The notes beneath the pieces were generated by a model. It did not search any database, was not told where the DNA came from, and was given only the letters and a program-made list of their open reading frames with translations. This document shows, in pieces, positions 7,089 to 15,522 of a stretch of DNA of 39,405 nucleotides. A program made the position numbers and the translations under genes. Within the stretch, counting starts at the first letter, position 1, and every line of letters begins with the position of its first letter. This DNA comes from Actinomadura cremea (GTDB lineage Bacteria; Actinomycetota; Actinomycetes; Streptosporangiales; Streptosporangiaceae), in contig NZ_BMRF01000036.1 in NCBI RefSeq assembly GCF_014648495.1, positions 1 to 39,405 of the forward strand, read 5' to 3'.

Positions 7089-8879
7089 TCATCCCCGCGA
7101 CGGCTTGCGCCCGTCGATCGTCTTCCAGCGCTTCCGCAGCGTGTGGGCCGCGGCCTTGGGGCGCCGGTCGCGGGTGAACACGCCCTTCTTGTTGCCGTCC
7201 ACCCGGTGGATGCCGTGCGCGGTCTGGAAATCGGCGAAGTTCCACACGTGCTCGCCGACGAACGCCTCGATCTTGTCGAAGACGCGGTGGTGCATCTCCA
7301 GCAGCGCGCTCTGGTACTCCTCGGTCCAAGGGGTGTCCCACACCGAGTGCAGGCCGCTTTGGGTGTCGGCTCCGTACTCGCCCAGCATGATGGGCTTGCC
7401 GAACTTCTGGGCCCAGCCGGTCAGGTCGAGTTCCAGGTAGGCCTCGGCGGTCTGCAGGTCGCCGATGGTGACGTACCAGCCGTAGTACCGGTTGACGCTG
7501 ATCACGTCGAAGAGGTCGGCGATGAGGTCGTTGTCGTGGTTCGCGAACAGCACCGCGGTGTAGGTCAGCGGACGGGTCGGGTCGAGCTTGCGGGTGAGTT
7601 CGACGAGGGGTTCGAAGTACTCGCGCGCCCCTTCCTCGTTGGACGCGGGTTCGTTCGCGATGCTCCACATCACGACGCTCGGGTGGTTCTTGTCGCGGGC
7701 GATGAGCTCGCGGATGTGTTGCGCGTGGGCCGCCTGGGTGGCGTCGCCGATGTTCTCCGGGGAGAAGGTGCGCCGGGCCGACGCGCCCTGCAGGCCGCTC
7801 TGGACGAGCAGGTTGAGCCCCACCGCCGCGGTCTCGTCGATGACGACGATGCCGTGCCGGTCGGCGAACTCCATCACCTCCTCGGCATAGGGGTAGTGCG
7901 AGGTCCGGAAGGAGTTGGCACCGACCCAGTCCAGGAGCTGGAAGTCGTGGACGAGGTAGGCGTTGTCGTGGCCCTTGCCGCGGACGGGCGTGTCCTCGTG
8001 CTTACCGAAGCCGGTGAAGTAGAACGGCTCGCCGTTGATGAGGAACCGTGTGCCCCGCACCTCGACCGTCCGCACGCCGAACGGCTCGGTGTAGGTGTCG
8101 GCGACGTCGTCGCCGTCGAGCAGTTCGACGACCAGTTCGTAGAGGTAGGCCGCGCCGGGGCGCCACGGATTCACGTCGTCGATGCGCAGGGTGCCGGTCG
8201 CAAGGTCGGCCACGGCGACCTGGACGCCCTCGGCGTCGAGCGCGCGGACCCGGACCGGCGCGGGCGCGCTGGTCTCGACCGTGTAGCCGACCGTCCCGGT
8301 GCCCCCCTCCAGGCCCGTCACGATCGTGACGTCCCGGACATGGACCTGCGGGACGCTGTAGAGCCAGACCGAGCGGGCCAGACCGGCGTAGTTGTAGAAG
8401 TCGTGCAGGTACTTCTGCTCCCGCCGTCCGTCCGGTGACACGGTGATCGTGCCCGGCGGGATGGTCTCGTTCGTCAGCTCGTTGTTGACGCCGACGGTGA
8501 GCCGGAACTCGTCCCCGGCGCTCACCCGGTCGGTGATGTCGGCCTCGAAGGGCGTGTAGCCGCCGACGTGCTCGGCGACGAGGTGGTCGTCGACGTAGAC
8601 CCGGCCCTCGTGGGTGGCGGCGTCGAACCGCAGGACGACGCGTTCACCGGCCCAGCCGCGCGGCACGCGCACGCGGCGCTGGTACCAGGCCCAGCCGACG
8701 TGGTCGCGGACGGCGCGGTCGGTGAACAGGTCGTTGTAGCTTGCCGGGACGGCCGCTTCGAGACGGGTGTCGAGGGTGCCGCTCCACGGGCGTTCTCCCA
8801 CGGTCCCGTCGATGGCGAACCGCCAGAGTCCGTCCAGGTTCACCAGTTCACGAGTGGCGGTGGGGCGAGGTTTCAGCAT
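7089..8879 (-). CDS. uidA: Beta-glucuronidase, GH2
   Basis: A 596-residue GH2 enzyme colinear with E. coli GUS: N-terminal sugar-binding sandwich, immunoglobulin-like domain, then TIM barrel. The acid/base is E410 (SIANEP) and the nucleophile E501 (LGEYGAD). N563 and K565, in GNKKGVF, form the NxK motif that reads the glucuronate carboxylate; all are offset by three from E. coli numbering. A loop-1 type segment after DETAAVGLN is present, as in enzymes that act on small glucuronides. It has no signal peptide, so it acts inside the cell on imported glucuronides. ATG 8879 was chosen because GGAAGAG precedes it and the family N-terminus LVNLDGLWRF follows. It is the second gene after the GH1 gene (34-base gap) and feeds uxaC. 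Confidence 0.93.
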   Translation of the reverse strand: MLKPRPTATRELVNLDGLWRFAIDGTVGERPWSGTLDTRLEAAVPASYNDLFTDRAVRDHVGWAWYQRRVRVPRGWAGERVVLRFDAATHEGRVYVDDHLVAEHVGGYTPFEADITDRVSAGDEFRLTVGVNNELTNETIPPGTITVSPDGRREQKYLHDFYNYAGLARSVWLYSVPQVHVRDVTIVTGLEGGTGTVGYTVETSAPAPVRVRALDAEGVQVAVADLATGTLRIDDVNPWRPGAAYLYELVVELLDGDDVADTYTEPFGVRTVEVRGTRFLINGEPFYFTGFGKHEDTPVRGKGHDNAYLVHDFQLLDWVGANSFRTSHYPYAEEVMEFADRHGIVVIDETAAVGLNLLVQSGLQGASARRTFSPENIGDATQAAHAQHIRELIARDKNHPSVVMWSIANEPASNEEGAREYFEPLVELTRKLDPTRPLTYTAVLFANHDNDLIADLFDVISVNRYYGWYVTIGDLQTAEAYLELDLTGWAQKFGKPIMLGEYGADTQSGLHSVWDTPWTEEYQSALLEMHHRVFDKIEAFVGEHVWNFADFQTAHGIHRVDGNKKGVFTRDRRPKAAAHTLRKRWKTIDGRKPSRG

Positions 8880-8913
8880 CGATGTTTCTCTTCCTGTCGG
8901 TTCGGCGCGGCGC

Positions 8914-10125
8914 TCACAGGTGCCCGTGGCGGGCGACGCCGCCCAGCCAGGCGAGGCTGGGCTTTGGGTGGCGCTCGAAGGTTTCGCGATCGACGGCAAT
9001 CAGCCCGAACGTCGGCCTCCAGTGGCCCCACTCGAAGTTGTCCAGGGCGCTCCAGTGGAGGTAGCCGCGGACGTCGACGCCGTCGTCGATCGCGGCGAAC
9101 AGGTGCCCTAGGGCCTCGGAGGTGTAGGCGACGCGGCGGGTGTCGTCCGCGGTCGCGATCCCGTTCTCGGTGACGAGGATCGGCGTCCCGTCCGTGACCT
9201 TCCAGGCGTGCCGGACGGCGATCCCGATGGCGTCGGGCCGGTAGGCGTTGCCGGTCAGCGTGGTGTCGGGGGTCCGGGGGTGGGGGACGATGCCGTTCTC
9301 GTCGACGTCCTGGCTGGAGTACGACTGCACGCCGATGAAGTCGTCCCCGCGTGCGGCCTCGAGGTAGAGGTTCTCCCGGACGTCCTGGACTTCGCGGAGC
9401 TTGTCCTCGCAGCCGGGCCGGGCGACGAGCGCCTGCGCCGCGACCGTCCAGCCGATCTTGGCGTCGGTGTGCTTCTTCAGAATCTCTCGCGCGGCGTGGT
9501 GGGCCTCGGCCAGGCGCCGGCCGACCTCCGGATCGGGGTCGGGCAGCACCGGGCGGGCCGCCCCCTCCACGGTCGGGCTCATCCACTTCTTGACGTCCTC
9601 GCCCGAGGCCGTCGCAGCCTTGGCCATGCGGGTCATCCCCACCATGAGGGCGAGCATGTTCGGCTCGTTGATGGTGCAGACCCACTCGACGCCCTCGAGG
9701 ATCTCCGCGACCCTGCCGATGTAGCCCTCGAACCGTTCGATCCCGTCCGGGGCCATCCACCCGTCGCCTTCGGAGAACCAACGGGGGTGGGTGAAGTGGT
9801 GCAGGGTGACGACGGGCTTGATCCCGAGGTCGAGCGCGGTGTCGATCATGCGACGGTAGTGGGCGAGTTCGGCGCGGGAGAAGTGTCCCGGGGAGGGTTC
9901 GATGCGGGCCCACTCGATGCCGAAGCGGTAGGAGTTCAGCCCGGCCTCGGCCAGCAGGCGCATGTCCTCGTCGTAGCGGTGGTAGCTGTCGATCGCGTCG
10001 CCGCTGCGCTCCATACCGGGCATGAGCTCCTCGCGGAGCCACCAGTCGCTGTTGACGTTGTTGCCCTCCACCTGGTGCGGCGCGGTGGCGGCCCCCCAGA
10101 GGAAGCCGGGCACGAGTCGGGTCAT
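8914..10125 (-). CDS. GH1 beta-glucosidase family enzyme
   Basis: A 403-residue GH1 glycosidase. FLWGAATAPHQVEGNN (8-23) carries the sugar-binding Gln/Glu. The acid/base is E154 in TINEPN and the nucleophile E320 in VTENG. NFEWGHWRPTFGL near the C-terminus is the glycone-recognition block typical of glucosidases and galactosidases. It lacks a signal peptide and is cytoplasmic. ATG 10125 is preceded by AAAGGAC about 10 bases upstream. It starts an operon with the beta-glucuronidase, so the two probably remove successive sugars from one imported glycoside. Specificity (glucose, galactose, fucose) cannot be told from sequence. Its promoter region is shared with the divergent tetR gene. Confidence 0.88.
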   Translation of the reverse strand: MTRLVPGFLWGAATAPHQVEGNNVNSDWWLREELMPGMERSGDAIDSYHRYDEDMRLLAEAGLNSYRFGIEWARIEPSPGHFSRAELAHYRRMIDTALDLGIKPVVTLHHFTHPRWFSEGDGWMAPDGIERFEGYIGRVAEILEGVEWVCTINEPNMLALMVGMTRMAKAATASGEDVKKWMSPTVEGAARPVLPDPDPEVGRRLAEAHHAAREILKKHTDAKIGWTVAAQALVARPGCEDKLREVQDVRENLYLEAARGDDFIGVQSYSSQDVDENGIVPHPRTPDTTLTGNAYRPDAIGIAVRHAWKVTDGTPILVTENGIATADDTRRVAYTSEALGHLFAAIDDGVDVRGYLHWSALDNFEWGHWRPTFGLIAVDRETFERHPKPSLAWLGGVARHGHL

Positions 10126-10209
10126 CGTCGGACGGTCCTTTGGTCGGAGCGAGCGCACGAGCAGAAGCCCGTCCGCAGCCCGGGCGGTGCGGCCGCCCGG
10201 GCGCTACCA

Positions 10210-10237
10210 TGAAAACCGAAGCACGTTGCTATTTTCA
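10210..10237 (+). promoter_or_regulatory. Candidate TetR operator in the GH1/tetR divergent promoter
   Basis: Nested inverted repeats: TGAAAA (10210-10215) with TTTTCA (10232-10237), enclosing AGCA-cgt-TGCT (10220-10230). The outer arms are unevenly spaced (4 versus 1 base), so the symmetry is imperfect. It sits 21 bases before the tetR start and 85 bases before the GH1 start, where an autoregulating TetR would bind. Confidence 0.45.
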
Positions 10238-10258
10238 AGAGACGGAGGCGAGAAACCC

Positions 10259-10879
10259 ATGACGCCATCGGCCACGCGCGGCCCGTACGCGAAGTCGGCG
10301 CAGGTCAAGCAACGGATTCTGGAGGCGTGCATCGACACCTTCGGGGAGACGGGCTTCTACGGCGCCACGATGAAGGACATCGCCCAGCGTGCCGGCATCA
10401 GCCACACCGGGCTCCTGCACCACTTCCCGCGCAAGGAGGACGTGCTCGTCGCCGTCCTGGAACTGCGGGACGAACGCGGCCACCGGTACCTGGAGTCGGT
10501 CCGCGCACTCGACCCCGCAGCCGACCCGCTGGAGGCGCTCCGGGGCATGCTCGCCATCGTCGTCGACAACGAACTGCGCCCCGGCCTCATGGAGCTGCAT
10601 TGCGTCCTGTCGGGCGAGGCGACGTCCATCCGGCACCCCGCACACGCCTACTACGCCGAGCGCTACCGCGTCCTGCGCGAGTTCTACGCGTCCATCTTCA
10701 CCGCGCTGGCCGAGCGCGGCGAGCTGCGTACGGAGATCGATCCGCAGACGCTCGCCACGATGACCATCTCCCTGCTCAACGGCCTGCAGGCGCAGTGGCT
10801 CTTCGACCGGGAGACGGTGCGGATCGAGGCGTCACTCCGGGCCTTCCTGGCCACGTACATCCCGGGTCTGGCCCGATGA
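10259..10879 (+). CDS. TetR-family regulator of the glycosidase operon
   Basis: A 206-residue TetR regulator. The helix-turn-helix spans about residues 16-62 (RILEACIDTFGETGFYGATMKDIAQRAG, then ISHTGLLHHFPRKEDVL), followed by an all-helical ligand domain. ATG 10259 has GGAGG ten bases upstream. It diverges from the GH1-uidA operon and ends in an ATGA overlap with the next oxidoreductase, so it probably controls both. UidR of E. coli, the glucuronidase repressor, is also TetR-family, but similarity beyond the fold is not claimed. The likely effector is a glycoside or glucuronide. Confidence 0.85.
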   Translation: MTPSATRGPYAKSAQVKQRILEACIDTFGETGFYGATMKDIAQRAGISHTGLLHHFPRKEDVLVAVLELRDERGHRYLESVRALDPAADPLEALRGMLAIVVDNELRPGLMELHCVLSGEATSIRHPAHAYYAERYRVLREFYASIFTALAERGELRTEIDPQTLATMTISLLNGLQAQWLFDRETVRIEASLRAFLATYIPGLAR

Positions 10880-11967
10880 GCCTCGCCATCGGCGTGCTGG
10901 GCGCCGCGAAGATCGTCAAGTCCGGTCTGCTCGATCCCGCCGAGGAGGTCGAGGGAGTCGAGGTCACCGCCATCGCCGCCCGTGACCTGGAGCGGGCCCG
11001 TGCCTACGCCGCGGAGCACGGCGTGCCCCGCGTGCTCGGCTCCTACGAGGAGATCCTCAACGATCCGGACGTCGACGCCGTCTACGTCCCCACGCCCTCC
11101 GCCCTGCACGGCCACTGGACGCGCCGCGCCATCGCCGCCGGCAAGCACGTCCTGTGCGAGAAGCCCTTCACCGCCAACGCGGACGAGGCGGCCGAGATCG
11201 GTGAACTGGCACAGGCGAGCGGCCTGGTGGTGATGGAGGCGTTCCACTCCCGGCACCACCCGATGTGGGCGCGGATGGCAGCGGTCCTGGGCACCGGGAC
11301 GATCGGCGAGGTGCGGGACGCACGGGCCGCGTTCACGGTGCCGCACCCCGACACGTCCGACATCCGCTGGCGGCTCGACCTCGGCGGCGGCGCCCTCATG
11401 GACCTGGGGGTCTACCCGGTGCACCTGCTGCGCTTCCTCTTCGGCGAGCCCCGGGTGCGGGAGGCCCGAGCTCACGACGTCCACGGGGTCGACGCCTCGA
11501 TGACGGCCGCCCTCGCCTTCCCCGGCGGGGCCACCGGAGAGGTCGTGGCGAGCATGCGGGAGGAGGACGGCTACGCCGCCGAACTCCTGGTCACGGGATC
11601 GGACGGCAGCCTTCACGTGCGCATGCCCTACCACCCGTACCTGTACGGGCTCATGACGACCACCACGGCCTCCGGCACCGTCACCGAAGAGGGCGACCCG
11701 CGGACCAGCTACGCCTTCCAGCTCGAGGCGTTCCGCGACGCCGTCCGGGACGGGCGTCCGGCTGTGACCGGCGCCCGTGAGGCGACGGCGACGATGCGGG
11801 TGATCGACACGATCTACCGGGCCGCCGGAATGTACCCCCGAACGCCTTACGAGAGTGTTCCGGTCACACCGCCTTCGCCGCGTCCCGCCGTGCCTCGGCA
11901 AGCCGATGGCGTTCGGCCCGCCGCTTCGCCTGCTCCACCGGATCGGCGACCGGAGCCGCGAGCATGA
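10876..11967 (+). CDS. Gfo/Idh/MocA-family oxidoreductase
   Basis: A 363-residue NAD(P)-dependent sugar or inositol dehydrogenase-type protein. The N-terminal Rossmann domain starts IGVLGAAKIV. The family EKPF lysine motif is at about residues 95-98 (HVLCEKPFTANADEA), and MDLGVYPVHLLRFLFGEP follows in the C-terminal domain. It overlaps the upstream tetR by ATGA. The last roughly 35 residues (Pro/Arg-rich, after TPYESVPVT) are beyond the usual family end and run antisense through the 3' end of the convergent ABC ATPase gene. Possible roles are oxidation of a released sugar or sugar acid, or redox-assisted deglycosylation through a 3-keto sugar. The substrate is unknown. Confidence 0.82.
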   Translation: MSLAIGVLGAAKIVKSGLLDPAEEVEGVEVTAIAARDLERARAYAAEHGVPRVLGSYEEILNDPDVDAVYVPTPSALHGHWTRRAIAAGKHVLCEKPFTANADEAAEIGELAQASGLVVMEAFHSRHHPMWARMAAVLGTGTIGEVRDARAAFTVPHPDTSDIRWRLDLGGGALMDLGVYPVHLLRFLFGEPRVREARAHDVHGVDASMTAALAFPGGATGEVVASMREEDGYAAELLVTGSDGSLHVRMPYHPYLYGLMTTTTASGTVTEEGDPRTSYAFQLEAFRDAVRDGRPAVTGAREATATMRVIDTIYRAAGMYPRTPYESVPVTPPSPRPAVPRQADGVRPAASPAPPDRRPEPRA

Positions 11968-12715
11968 GCCGCCGGGTGTAGGGATGCTCGGGGGACGAGG
12001 TGACGGAGCCCGCGTCCCCCGTCTCCACGATGTCGCCCCGGTAGATCACGCTCACCCGGTGGCTGACATACCGGACGACCGCGAGGTCGTGGGAGATGAA
12101 CAGGTAGGCGACGCCGGTGCGCCGCTGGATGTCGAGGAGCAGCTCCAGCACGCGCGCCTGGGTCGTCAGGTCGAGCGCGGACACCGGTTCATCGCACACG
12201 ATCAGCCTCGGCTCGGGCGCCAGCGCACGGGCGATCGCGACCCGTTGACGCTGGCCGCCGCTGAACTCCCGAGGCAGCCGCTCGGACGCGTCGGCGGGCA
12301 GCCCGACGCTGTCGAGCAGGCCACGGACCCTGGCCCGGGCATCCTTGCCGGAGGCCCCCTGGACGACGAGGGGCTCGCTGAGAATGTCGCCGACCGTCAG
12401 GGACGGGTTGAGCGAGCTGTAAGGATCTTGGAAGACCGCCTGGATGTCGCTGACCAGGGCCCTACGCTTCCTTCCGTGCACGTGCGTGATGTCCCGGCCG
12501 TCGAACGCGATGCGACCGCCGCTCGGATTCACCAGCCCGAGGACGGCATGTCCGATCGTCGTCTTGCCGGAACCGGACTCGCCCACGACACCGAGCGTCT
12601 CGCCCTGGGCGATGCTCAGCGAGACTCCGTGCAGCACGTCGACCGGACGGGCGCGGAAGCCTCGGCCCGGGTAGGTGACGCGCAGGTCGTGTACGTCCAG
12701 CAGGGGAACCGTCAT
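11864..12715 (-). CDS. ABC transporter ATP-binding protein, OppF/DppF type
   Basis: A 283-residue ATPase subunit of a peptide/opine/nickel-type (family 5) importer. Walker A GESGSGKT is at 45-52, the signature FSGGQRQRVAIARAL and Walker B LIVCDEPVSALD follow, then the switch histidine in LFISHDLAVV. The C-terminal HPYTRRLMLAAP is the OppF/DppF oligopeptide-transporter extension. ATG 12715 overlaps the stop of the preceding fusion gene (TGATG). It is the last gene of the importer set, and its 3' end overlaps the convergent oxidoreductase gene by 104 bases. Confidence 0.9.
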   Translation of the reverse strand: MTVPLLDVHDLRVTYPGRGFRARPVDVLHGVSLSIAQGETLGVVGESGSGKTTIGHAVLGLVNPSGGRIAFDGRDITHVHGRKRRALVSDIQAVFQDPYSSLNPSLTVGDILSEPLVVQGASGKDARARVRGLLDSVGLPADASERLPREFSGGQRQRVAIARALAPEPRLIVCDEPVSALDLTTQARVLELLLDIQRRTGVAYLFISHDLAVVRYVSHRVSVIYRGDIVETGDAGSVTSSPEHPYTRRLMLAAPVADPVEQAKRRAERHRLAEARRDAAKAV

Positions 12716-14508
12716 CACGCCTTCCTCCCAAGGGCGTCCGCGGCGACCGGCGGATCGGCCCGTACCGTGTCCTCGTCGAGGGACGAGTCCAGGAGCATGC
12801 GGGTGTAGGGGTGCGCGGGCGCTTGGAAGGTCTGCAGCGTCGTCCCGGTCTCGACGACTTCCCCCTGCCGCATGACGGCGATGCGGTCGCAGATGTCGGC
12901 CACGACCCCGAAATTGTGGGTCACCAGCAGTACCGCCATGTCCAGCTCCGCGCGGAGATCGCGGAGCAGGTCGAGTATCTCGGCCTGGACGGTGACGTCC
13001 AGCGCGGTCGTCGGCTCGTCTGCGATCAGCAGCTTCGGTCGGCCGGCCACGGCGCCCGCGATCAGCACCCGCTGCGCCATGCCGCCGGAGATCTGGTGCG
13101 GATAGCAGCCGAAGGTGCGCTCCGGGTCGGGGATGCCCACCCTGCCCAGCAGGGCCAGCACCCGCTCCCGCGCCTCCTTCCGCGAGACCTTCGTGGCCGC
13201 GCGGACGCCCTCGACGAGCTGGGCGCCCACCGTGAACGAAGGGTCGAGGTTGGACATGGGCTCCTGCGGCACGTAGGCGATGGTGGTACCGCGAAGGCCG
13301 CGCAGCTCGCCCTCGCTCAGGCCGAGCAGCTCACGCCCGTCCAGCCGTATCGATCCGCCGGTGACGATCGCCTCGGAGGGCAGCAGTCCCAGGACGGCGA
13401 ACGCCGTTTGCGTCTTCCCGGACCCCGACTCGCCGACGAGGCCGAGGGTCTCCCCCGCCTCCAGGCTCAGCGTGACCCCGCGGACGACCTCGTTGAGCTC
13501 CCCCGACGGGCCCGGGTACGCGATGGCGAGATCCGAGACGACCAGCAGACCGGACTCCCCACCTTGGGCATCGGGCTCCCTCGCGCCCGCGGGCTCGTCC
13601 GCCCGACGGCGCGCAGCCGCCCCGATCTTGGACGGCTTCGGTCTAGAGCCCTCCAGGGCGTCGCGCAGCGAGTTCCCCAGCAGCACCAGGGAAGCGGTCA
13701 TGGTCCCGAGCCCGATGCTCGGCCACAGGAACTGCAGGGGCGCGACGTACAGGTTGCCGAATCCATCGGAGATCATCGCGCCGAAGCTCGCCACCGTGTT
13801 CGATCCCACGCCCAGGAAGGCCAGTCCCGACTGGAGAGCGATGGACGTCCCCGCCAGGAAGGCTGCGGCGATGACGACCGGCCCGCGGATAACGAACAGG
13901 ACGTGCCTGCGCAGGATTCGCGCGTCCGGCAGCCCCGACACCCGGGCGGCGTCGACGAACAGTTCGTTGCGCACCCCGAGGACGAGGTTGCGCACCAGGC
14001 GGTAGATGCCGGGCGAGAGCAGCACCCCGAAGATCACCATGGTCACCCGGTAGTCGCCCTTGGTCACCGGCTGCAGCACGATGAGCAGCAGAAGTCCGGG
14101 GAACGTCATGACGAGGTTGAACAGCCATTCGGTGAAGCCCCGGATCCGCGGGTGAAAGTACCCACCGATCAGGCCGAAGGTGACTCCGATGGACAGGGCG
14201 ATACTGGCGCCGATGAGGGCGGACACCACGCTCGTGTTGATGGAGTTGAGCAGCCGAGCGAAGAGGTCGCGGCCGCTCTGGTCGCCGCCCAGCGGATAGC
14301 CGGAGGTTCCGGGGTCAGCGTTGATCGCGTCCAGCGATGCCTCGTTCGGGCCGTGCGAGGTGAGGACCGGGGTCAGCAAGCCCAGCACGACGATGACCAG
14401 CAGCAACGCGGCGGATACGACCGCCTGCGGATCCCTCAGCAGCTTGCGGAACAGCGATTCGCGCGCACCGGACGACTCCGTCCCGGGCGCGACGTCATCT
14501 GTGCTCAA
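12715..14508 (-). CDS. Fused ABC permease and ATP-binding protein, DppC-DppD type
   Basis: One 597-residue chain that joins two usually separate subunits. Residues about 1-285 are a DppC-type permease: N-terminal membrane helix [21 protein letters not shown], the [18 protein letters not shown] motif, and further helices ending in ALEGSRPK. After an Ala/Arg/Pro linker, residues about 320-597 are a DppD-type ATPase with Walker [10 protein letters not shown], signature [13 protein letters not shown], Walker [13 protein letters not shown] and C-terminal [12 protein letters not shown]. The TTG start at 14508 overlaps the upstream permease stop (TTGA). Such fusions are known in actinobacteria. It should form the importer with the 14505-15446 permease, the 11864-12715 ATPase and the lipoprotein. 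Confidence 0.88.
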   Translation of the reverse strand: MSTDDVAPGTESSGARESLFRKLLRDPQAVVSAALLLVIVVLGLLTPVLTSHGPNEASLDAINADPGTSGYPLGGDQSGRDLFARLLNSINTSVVSALIGASIALSIGVTFGLIGGYFHPRIRGFTEWLFNLVMTFPGLLLLIVLQPVTKGDYRVTMVIFGVLLSPGIYRLVRNLVLGVRNELFVDAARVSGLPDARILRRHVLFVIRGPVVIAAAFLAGTSIALQSGLAFLGVGSNTVASFGAMISDGFGNLYVAPLQFLWPSIGLGTMTASLVLLGNSLRDALEGSRPKPSKIGAAARRRADEPAGAREPDAQGGESGLLVVSDLAIAYPGPSGELNEVVRGVTLSLEAGETLGLVGESGSGKTQTAFAVLGLLPSEAIVTGGSIRLDGRELLGLSEGELRGLRGTTIAYVPQEPMSNLDPSFTVGAQLVEGVRAATKVSRKEARERVLALLGRVGIPDPERTFGCYPHQISGGMAQRVLIAGAVAGRPKLLIADEPTTALDVTVQAEILDLLRDLRAELDMAVLLVTHNFGVVADICDRIAVMRQGEVVETGTTLQTFQAPAHPYTRMLLDSSLDEDTVRADPPVAADALGRKA

Positions 14509-15446
14509 TGGACCCTCGCCTTCGGATTGAGCCAGCCGTTCACGAGATCGACCATGAGGTTCACACCCACGACGAGCAGGACGCTGAACAGGGTGATGCC
14601 CATGATGATCGGCACGTCGCCTCGCAGGGACGAGTCGAAGGCGTAACTGCCGAAGCCCGGCAGCGCGAACACCTTCTCGATGATCAGGGCTCCGCCGAGC
14701 ATCGTGATGAACTCCAGGGACAGGATGGTCAGCGCGGGTCCGGCCGCGTTGCGCAGCGCGTGGCGCAGCACGATCGAACGGGTGGAGATTCCTCGCGCCC
14801 GCAGAGTGCGGATGTACTCCTTGCGCAATTCGTCGAGCATGGCGCCGCGCACCTGGGACGCCAGGTTGGCGACACCGCTGGTCATCAGGGCGATGACCGG
14901 GATCGTGATCGTGGCGGCCCACCGGCCCGGGTCTTCCGACAAGGGGGTGAATCCGGTGGCCGGCAGCAACTCCAGGTTGATGGCCAGGACGACGACCAGG
15001 ACGATCGCCAGCAGCAGGTTCGGCACGACGTAACCGAAGAGCGACGCGCCCTGCGCGAACCGGTCGATGAAACCGCCGCGGGAGGCTGCCAGGACCCCGA
15101 GCGTGACGCTGATCGCCACGGTGAACAGCAGCGCGACGACCACGATGGAGAGCGTGACGCCCAACCGCGACGCCACGGCTTCCCCGACCGGCTCGCTGGT
15201 GAAGTAGGACGTGCCGAAGTCGCCTTGCAGAGCGCCGGTGAGCCAGTCGAGGTACTGGACGAGCACCGGCCGGTCGAGTCCCTCGTCGGCTTTCAGCGCC
15301 GCGACCGTCTCGGGAGTGGCGGCCGGGCCGAGGATGCTGCTGACGATGCTGTCGAAGGAGGTGCTCAGCAGGAGGAACGTGATCAGCGTCACCAGGACCG
15401 CGAGCACCAGGCCGGCGCTCAGGCGGCGCAACGCGTAAAGGATCAT
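14505..15446 (-). CDS. ABC transporter permease, DppB type
   Basis: A 313-residue inner-membrane permease of the family-5 importer. It begins MILYALRRLSAGLVLAVLVT, a first membrane helix, followed by the periplasmic segment containing GLDRPVLVQYLDWLTGALQG and DFGTSYFTSEPVG typical of DppB. Further helices follow (TLSIVVVALLFTVAISVTL, VPNLLLAIVLVVVLAI). The cytoplasmic EAA-like loop is YIRTLRARGISTRSIVLRHALRNA. It pairs with the permease half of the fusion gene. It starts 76 bases after the lipoprotein gene, with a strong hairpin in between. Confidence 0.9.
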   Translation of the reverse strand: MILYALRRLSAGLVLAVLVTLITFLLLSTSFDSIVSSILGPAATPETVAALKADEGLDRPVLVQYLDWLTGALQGDFGTSYFTSEPVGEAVASRLGVTLSIVVVALLFTVAISVTLGVLAASRGGFIDRFAQGASLFGYVVPNLLLAIVLVVVLAINLELLPATGFTPLSEDPGRWAATITIPVIALMTSGVANLASQVRGAMLDELRKEYIRTLRARGISTRSIVLRHALRNAAGPALTILSLEFITMLGGALIIEKVFALPGFGSYAFDSSLRGDVPIIMGITLFSVLLVVGVNLMVDLVNGWLNPKARVH

Positions 15447-15476
15447 GAGCGCTTCTTTCGAGCGGCGGGTGGTAGG

Positions 15477-15519
15477 ACCGGGTCCGGGCGGGACGTGTCG
15501 ATGGTCGCCCGGACCCGGT
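15477..15519 (-). terminator. Hairpin between binding-protein and permease genes
   Basis: Perfect 14-bp stem: ACCGGGTCCGGGCG (15477-15490) with CGCCCGGACCCGGT (15506-15519), 15-base loop. It begins four bases after the lipoprotein stop codon. It probably acts as a leaky terminator or 3' stabiliser that lets the binding protein be made in excess over the permeases. Confidence 0.65.
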
Positions 15520-15522
15520 GGT

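Noticed and set aside
7070-7100. Twelve-base direct repeat TCATCCCCGCGA (7070-7081 and 7089-7100) at the 3' end of the beta-glucuronidase gene
   Set aside because: Only two short GC-rich copies, one covering the stop codon. There are no element ends or other sign of insertion, so it is probably a small local duplication.
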